NCBI GenBank assembly: GCA_002423895.1
Contig: DIOL01000021.1
Span: forward strand, 37,073-54,323
Length of the DNA: 17,251 nucleotides
Origin: Bacteroidales bacterium UBA5515
GTDB taxonomy: Bacteria > Bacteroidota > Bacteroidia > Bacteroidales > P3
Reading direction: 5' to 3'
A program made the translations under genes and the position numbers. The notes under the pieces are model-generated. The model was not told where the DNA came from, did no database searches, and worked only from the letters and a program-made list of their open reading frames with translations. Position 1 is the first letter of the stretch, and each line of letters starts with the position of its first letter. Of this stretch, positions 15,370 through 17,251 are shown one piece after another.

Positions 15370-15390
15370 TTGAGTAAAATATACTCCAAT
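15369..15390. promoter_or_regulatory. Imperfect inverted repeat upstream of the AbiE promoter, possible autoregulatory site
   Basis: ATTGAGTA and TACTCCAAT face each other across five bases, ending 16 bases before the -33 element of the AbiE promoter. The half-site matches the palindrome at 15030-15045. Known AbiEi proteins repress their own operon through inverted repeats, which fits the position; the assignment is inference. Confidence 0.4.
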
Positions 15391-15405
15391 TATCTTTCTA
15401 AATAT

Positions 15406-15436
15406 TTTGTTTTGTTTCCATAATGCACTATTTTTG
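15406..15436 (+). promoter_or_regulatory. Consensus Bacteroidetes promoter of the AbiE operon
   Basis: TTTG (15406-15409), exactly 19 bases, then TATTTTTG (15429-15436): a full match to TTTG-N19-TAnnTTTG. The start codon is 25 bases after the -7 element. Confidence 0.75.
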
Positions 15437-15458
15437 CAGCAAAATAGAAATAAAATAG
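15410..15458 (+). repeat. AbiE upstream-region repeat, intact-locus copy
   Basis: Ungapped partner of 14926-14974 (7 differences in 49). It spans the -7 element and runs to within 4 bases of the antitoxin start codon. Confidence 0.85.
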
Positions 15459-15461
15459 GAT

Positions 15462-16079
15462 ATGACCTTTTTGGAATTTAAGAAAAAGATGTTTGATTTG
15501 GCATGCTTCAATATAAATAATATATATGCGTGGCAACCAAATTTTGATAGAAATAATCTTACTCGTTGGGTTGGGAGAGGATACCTTATTAGGTTAAGAC
15601 AGGGGTATTTTGCTTTTTCGGAATATAGGAACAAGCCAAATTATTCTCTTTACTTTGCTAACAGGATTTATCGTCCTTCATATATAAGTTTGCATACGGC
15701 ATTAGCTTTTTATGGAATTATACCTGAGGCTGTGGTGCAGATTACGAGTGTAACATCTCTTAAGACAGCATCGTTCAGTAATGATTTTGGGGAATATTCA
15801 TATAATAACATAAAGGAAAACTTATTGTTTGGATATGATTTAAAGCCAATGGCTGATAATAGAACTATACAGTTTGCTACGCCTGAAAAGGCATTGCTTG
15901 ACTTGCTATATCTTTATTCATTCTACGATAGTGAAAAAGAACTGGAGGAGTTACGTTTGGATGAAGATTATTTACACGATGATTTAAATAAGGATTTACT
16001 TATGGATTATTGTTCCAAGTTTCAAAGCAAGGCTCTTGACTTTAGGGTAAAGTTACTTTTAAAAACCTATGATTTATGA
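15462..16079 (+). CDS. abiEi: AbiEi-family antitoxin
   Basis: This is the 205-residue antitoxin of an AbiE-type toxin-antitoxin/abortive-infection pair. Residues 1-55 form a winged-helix-like DNA-binding region (WVGRGYLIRLRQGYFAF at 36-52, the typical 'resembles a wing' strand pair). SYISLHTALAFYGIIPE (73-89) and FATPEKALLDLLYL (138-151) are the characteristic motifs of the AbiEi C-terminal region. By family knowledge it represses its own operon and counteracts the toxin without stable binding (type IV, although other modes are reported). The ATG at 15462 follows the consensus promoter by 25 bases. The stop overlaps the toxin start (ATGA at 16076-16079), giving translational coupling. It has no membrane segment and acts in the cytoplasm. 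Confidence 0.9.
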   Translation: MTFLEFKKKMFDLACFNINNIYAWQPNFDRNNLTRWVGRGYLIRLRQGYFAFSEYRNKPNYSLYFANRIYRPSYISLHTALAFYGIIPEAVVQITSVTSLKTASFSNDFGEYSYNNIKENLLFGYDLKPMADNRTIQFATPEKALLDLLYLYSFYDSEKELEELRLDEDYLHDDLNKDLLMDYCSKFQSKALDFRVKLLLKTYDL

Positions 16080-16864
16080 TAAATATAGAGCAAATAAGAA
16101 ATTATTTTCCTGTTCAGATACGTGATAATTCTAATTTTGACAAGCACATTCTGAAAGAGTATTTACAGTTGATGATTTTAGATTATCTTTCTTCAACACC
16201 ATACATAAGGAAGATGACTTTTATTGGAGGTACAAACCTGCGTTTGGTAAAGGGTATAGACAGATTTTCGGAGGATTTGGATTTTGACTGTAAAGACCTG
16301 TTGGAAGATGAATTTATTGAAATGACTAATGGAGTAATTCAGTTCTTGGAGCGTTCGGGGTGGAGAGTGGAAGCAAGGGATAAAGAGAACTCCAAGTTAA
16401 AGGCTTTTAGACGTAATATTCATTTTCCTGAACTATTGTTTGATTTGGGTTTGAGTGGACATAAGGAAGAACGTTTTTTGATAAAAGTTGAAAGTCAAGA
16501 TCAAGGAATTTATTATGAACCCATTATTACAAACATTAAAGGTTGCGGGTTCTTTTTCCCTTTTCCTGTTCCAAGTGATGGAGTGTTGTGCAGTATGAAA
16601 ATTGCAGCCACGTTAGCTCGTTTCAAAGGACGTGATTTCTACGATTTGATGTTTTTATTGGCTCAAACCAAGCCTGATTACGATTTTCTTTCAAAGCGAT
16701 GTGGCTTTAATGATTTGCAAGAGTTTAAACAAGCGACAACTGAACTTTTGAAAACAGTTGACTTGAAAAAGAAACAAAAGGATTTTGAACATCTGCTATT
16801 CAATAAACAAAATAGTGAAAAGATTTTGCGATTTGAAGATTTTATTGCTTCATTAACGGAGTGA
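16076..16864 (+). CDS. abiEii: AbiEii-family nucleotidyltransferase toxin
   Basis: This 262-residue protein has the DNA polymerase beta-like nucleotidyltransferase signature of AbiEii: GGTNLRL (51-57), then GIDRFSEDLDFD (60-71) with catalytic aspartates D67 and D69. It is followed by the conserved strand LFDLGLSGHKEERFLIKVES (121-140) and the motif MKIAATLARFKGRDFYDLMFLL (174-195) containing K175 and RDFYDL. All motifs are intact, so the toxin should be active. Family members transfer nucleotides to cellular RNA (for example tRNA 3' ends in related MenT toxins) or bind GTP, arresting growth during phage attack or plasmid loss. It overlaps abiEi by 4 bases. Its 3' end has a near-copy in the upstream deletion scar. 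Confidence 0.93.
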   Translation: MINIEQIRNYFPVQIRDNSNFDKHILKEYLQLMILDYLSSTPYIRKMTFIGGTNLRLVKGIDRFSEDLDFDCKDLLEDEFIEMTNGVIQFLERSGWRVEARDKENSKLKAFRRNIHFPELLFDLGLSGHKEERFLIKVESQDQGIYYEPIITNIKGCGFFFPFPVPSDGVLCSMKIAATLARFKGRDFYDLMFLLAQTKPDYDFLSKRCGFNDLQEFKQATTELLKTVDLKKKQKDFEHLLFNKQNSEKILRFEDFIASLTE

Positions 16865-16886
16865 TGAATTAAGTAAAGATTCTCTT

Positions 16887-17021
16887 TTATATTTCTTTTA
16901 AAATTGTGCTGACTTGTTCGGTGACTTGCTCGGTGACTTGCTCGGTGGTTGAGAAAGTTGTTATTGAAGGGAGATTTTCTTTATATAGAAACAGATCGTC
17001 TTTTTGGGAATTTGGATTTAT
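16887..17021 (-). pseudogene. Degenerate gene tail encoding (TEQV)n, downstream of AbiEii
   Basis: The minus-strand frame is open for 44 codons between a TAA at 17022-17024 and a TAA at 16887-16889. It reads ...QKDDLFLYKENLPSITTFST then TEQVTEQVTEQVSTILKEI. The three TEQV units come from an exact 12-base microsatellite (16911-16946). No start codon with upstream homology exists, and the frame closes before 17024, so it is a C-terminal fragment. TEQV repeats near the end suggest an AlbA_2/RecG-like ATP-binding regulator; that attribution rests on memory of the family. Confidence 0.6.
16891..17007 (+). repeat. AbiE downstream-flank repeat, intact-locus copy
   Basis: Partner of 15093-15212. It starts 27 bases after the toxin stop codon and contains the 12-base tandem units. 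Confidence 0.8.
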
Positions 17022-17061
17022 TTATGGGGAGAGGTATTTTTAGATGTAAAATTTATATCAC

Positions 17062-17094
17062 AAAAAAAGTAGCAAGTAAATTACCTGCTACTTT
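17062..17094 (-). terminator. Rho-independent terminator of the right-edge minus-strand gene
   Basis: On the minus strand a 12-bp stem (17083-17094 with 17066-17077, five-base loop) is followed by a run of seven T (17062-17068). One pair is a G-U wobble that works only in the minus-strand RNA, which fixes the direction. It lies 52 bases after the stop of the gene entering from the right edge. Confidence 0.85.
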
Positions 17095-17146
17095 GTCATT
17101 ATTGTTTTACCTCGTCCGAACTTATTTCAGCCGAAGAATTTTATGT

Positions 17147-17251
17147 TTATCTTATGATATTGATTGATCCACTCCTATCATATACTCTCTTATTTCCTAA
17201 TCTCTTATAGCTTAATCGCCATACATAGGTGCCTATTGGTACATTGACTCC
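17147..17251 (-). CDS. C-terminal end of a probable T9SS type B / gliding-motility-associated C-terminal domain protein (partial)
   Basis: Only the last 34 codons are inside the window. The minus-strand frame from the edge reads GVNVPIGTYVWRLSYKR, then GNKRVYDRSGSINIIR and a TAA at 17147-17149. The pattern (P-x-GTYVW, about ten residues, a glycine pair, then G-x-(V/I)-x-(L/I)-IR at the very C-terminus) is that of the type B CTD that targets proteins through the type IX secretion system. A strong terminator follows at 17062-17094, supporting a real gene end. The rest of the protein, its size and domains are outside the window. Confidence 0.7.
   Translation of the reverse strand, partial: GVNVPIGTYVWRLSYKRLGNKRVYDRSGSINIIR

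Larger units (their letters stand above)
14811..15461. other. Gene-free region holding a collapsed AbiE locus and a hairpin cluster
   Basis: This 650-base stretch has no intact gene. From left to right it holds the upstream region of the SEC-C pair, a copy of the AbiE promoter region (14926-14974), the last codons of an AbiEii gene (14973-15032), TTGAGTA repeats (15029-15060), a minus-strand (TEQV)n gene tail (15068-15147), a GC-rich cluster of AGGCCGTCT motifs (15198-15369), and the promoter of the intact AbiE operon (15406-15436). Confidence 0.75.

Noticed and set aside
15113..16946. CRISPR-like or iteron-like array from the ACTTGCTCGGTG units
   Set aside because: The units are 12 bp, contiguous without spacers and only two or three per site; they read as (TEQV)n codons instead.
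14900..17010. Insertion sequence or composite transposon bounded by the direct repeats around AbiE
   Set aside because: No transposase or terminal inverted repeats are visible; the repeats are better explained as the flanks of a duplicated and then deleted AbiE locus.
16949..17167. 72-codon plus-strand open frame at the right edge
   Set aside because: It crosses the minus-strand (TEQV)n remnant, the minus-strand terminator and the end of the type B CTD gene, and shows no protein features.

Overview
The window looks like chromosomal DNA of an anaerobic member of the Bacteroidota, most likely order Bacteroidales. Direct signs are the AT-rich composition, a very large secreted protein with a type IX secretion (T9SS) type A sorting domain, the tail of a second protein that looks like a T9SS type B / gliding-motility-associated C-terminal domain, several promoters fitting the Bacteroidetes TTTG / TAnnTTTG pattern, no strong Shine-Dalgarno sequences, and an anaerobe-type indolepyruvate:ferredoxin oxidoreductase. 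Genus cannot be decided from this sequence alone.

Left part (1-9350), core and accessory metabolism. The 3' part of iorA and complete iorB form an oxidoreductase operon that ends in a compound hairpin. Facing it is a 1634-residue T9SS cargo gene (minus strand) made of jellyroll (MAM / choice-of-anchor J type) domains, fibronectin III domains and a C-terminal sorting domain, with its own strong terminator. Divergent from it is a lysC-lysA pair (aspartate kinase and diaminopimelate decarboxylase, the first and last steps of lysine synthesis). This pair is bracketed by two direct copies of an ~84 bp intergenic repeat.

Middle part (9700-14830), probable defence DNA. Two minus-strand genes begin with nearly the same SEC-C zinc-binding header. 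The first encodes 1262 residues and ends in a PD-(D/E)XK nuclease-like motif. The second encodes 317 residues of unknown fold with a histidine-rich C-terminal segment. They probably form one transcription unit and are the best candidate here for an undescribed system. Just downstream lies what looks like a frameshifted remnant of a third small gene.

Right part (14900-17251). A complete AbiE-type toxin-antitoxin pair (AbiEi-like antitoxin, AbiEii nucleotidyltransferase toxin, ATGA overlap) is driven by a textbook Bacteroidetes promoter. Upstream of it is a scar of a second AbiE locus. The scar has the same promoter region, then directly the last ~14 codons of the toxin gene, then the same downstream flank, as expected from a deletion between short AAAATAG-like repeats. 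Both downstream flanks contain a 12-bp microsatellite that reads (TEQV)n on the minus strand, apparently the decayed tail of another gene. Between scar and intact locus is a GC-rich cluster of AGGCCGTCT motifs that can fold into alternative hairpins. At the right edge a minus-strand gene ends in a probable T9SS type B tail, followed by a terminator.

No tRNA, rRNA, CRISPR array, integrase or transposase was seen. All domain assignments rest on reading motifs by eye; no database search was run.
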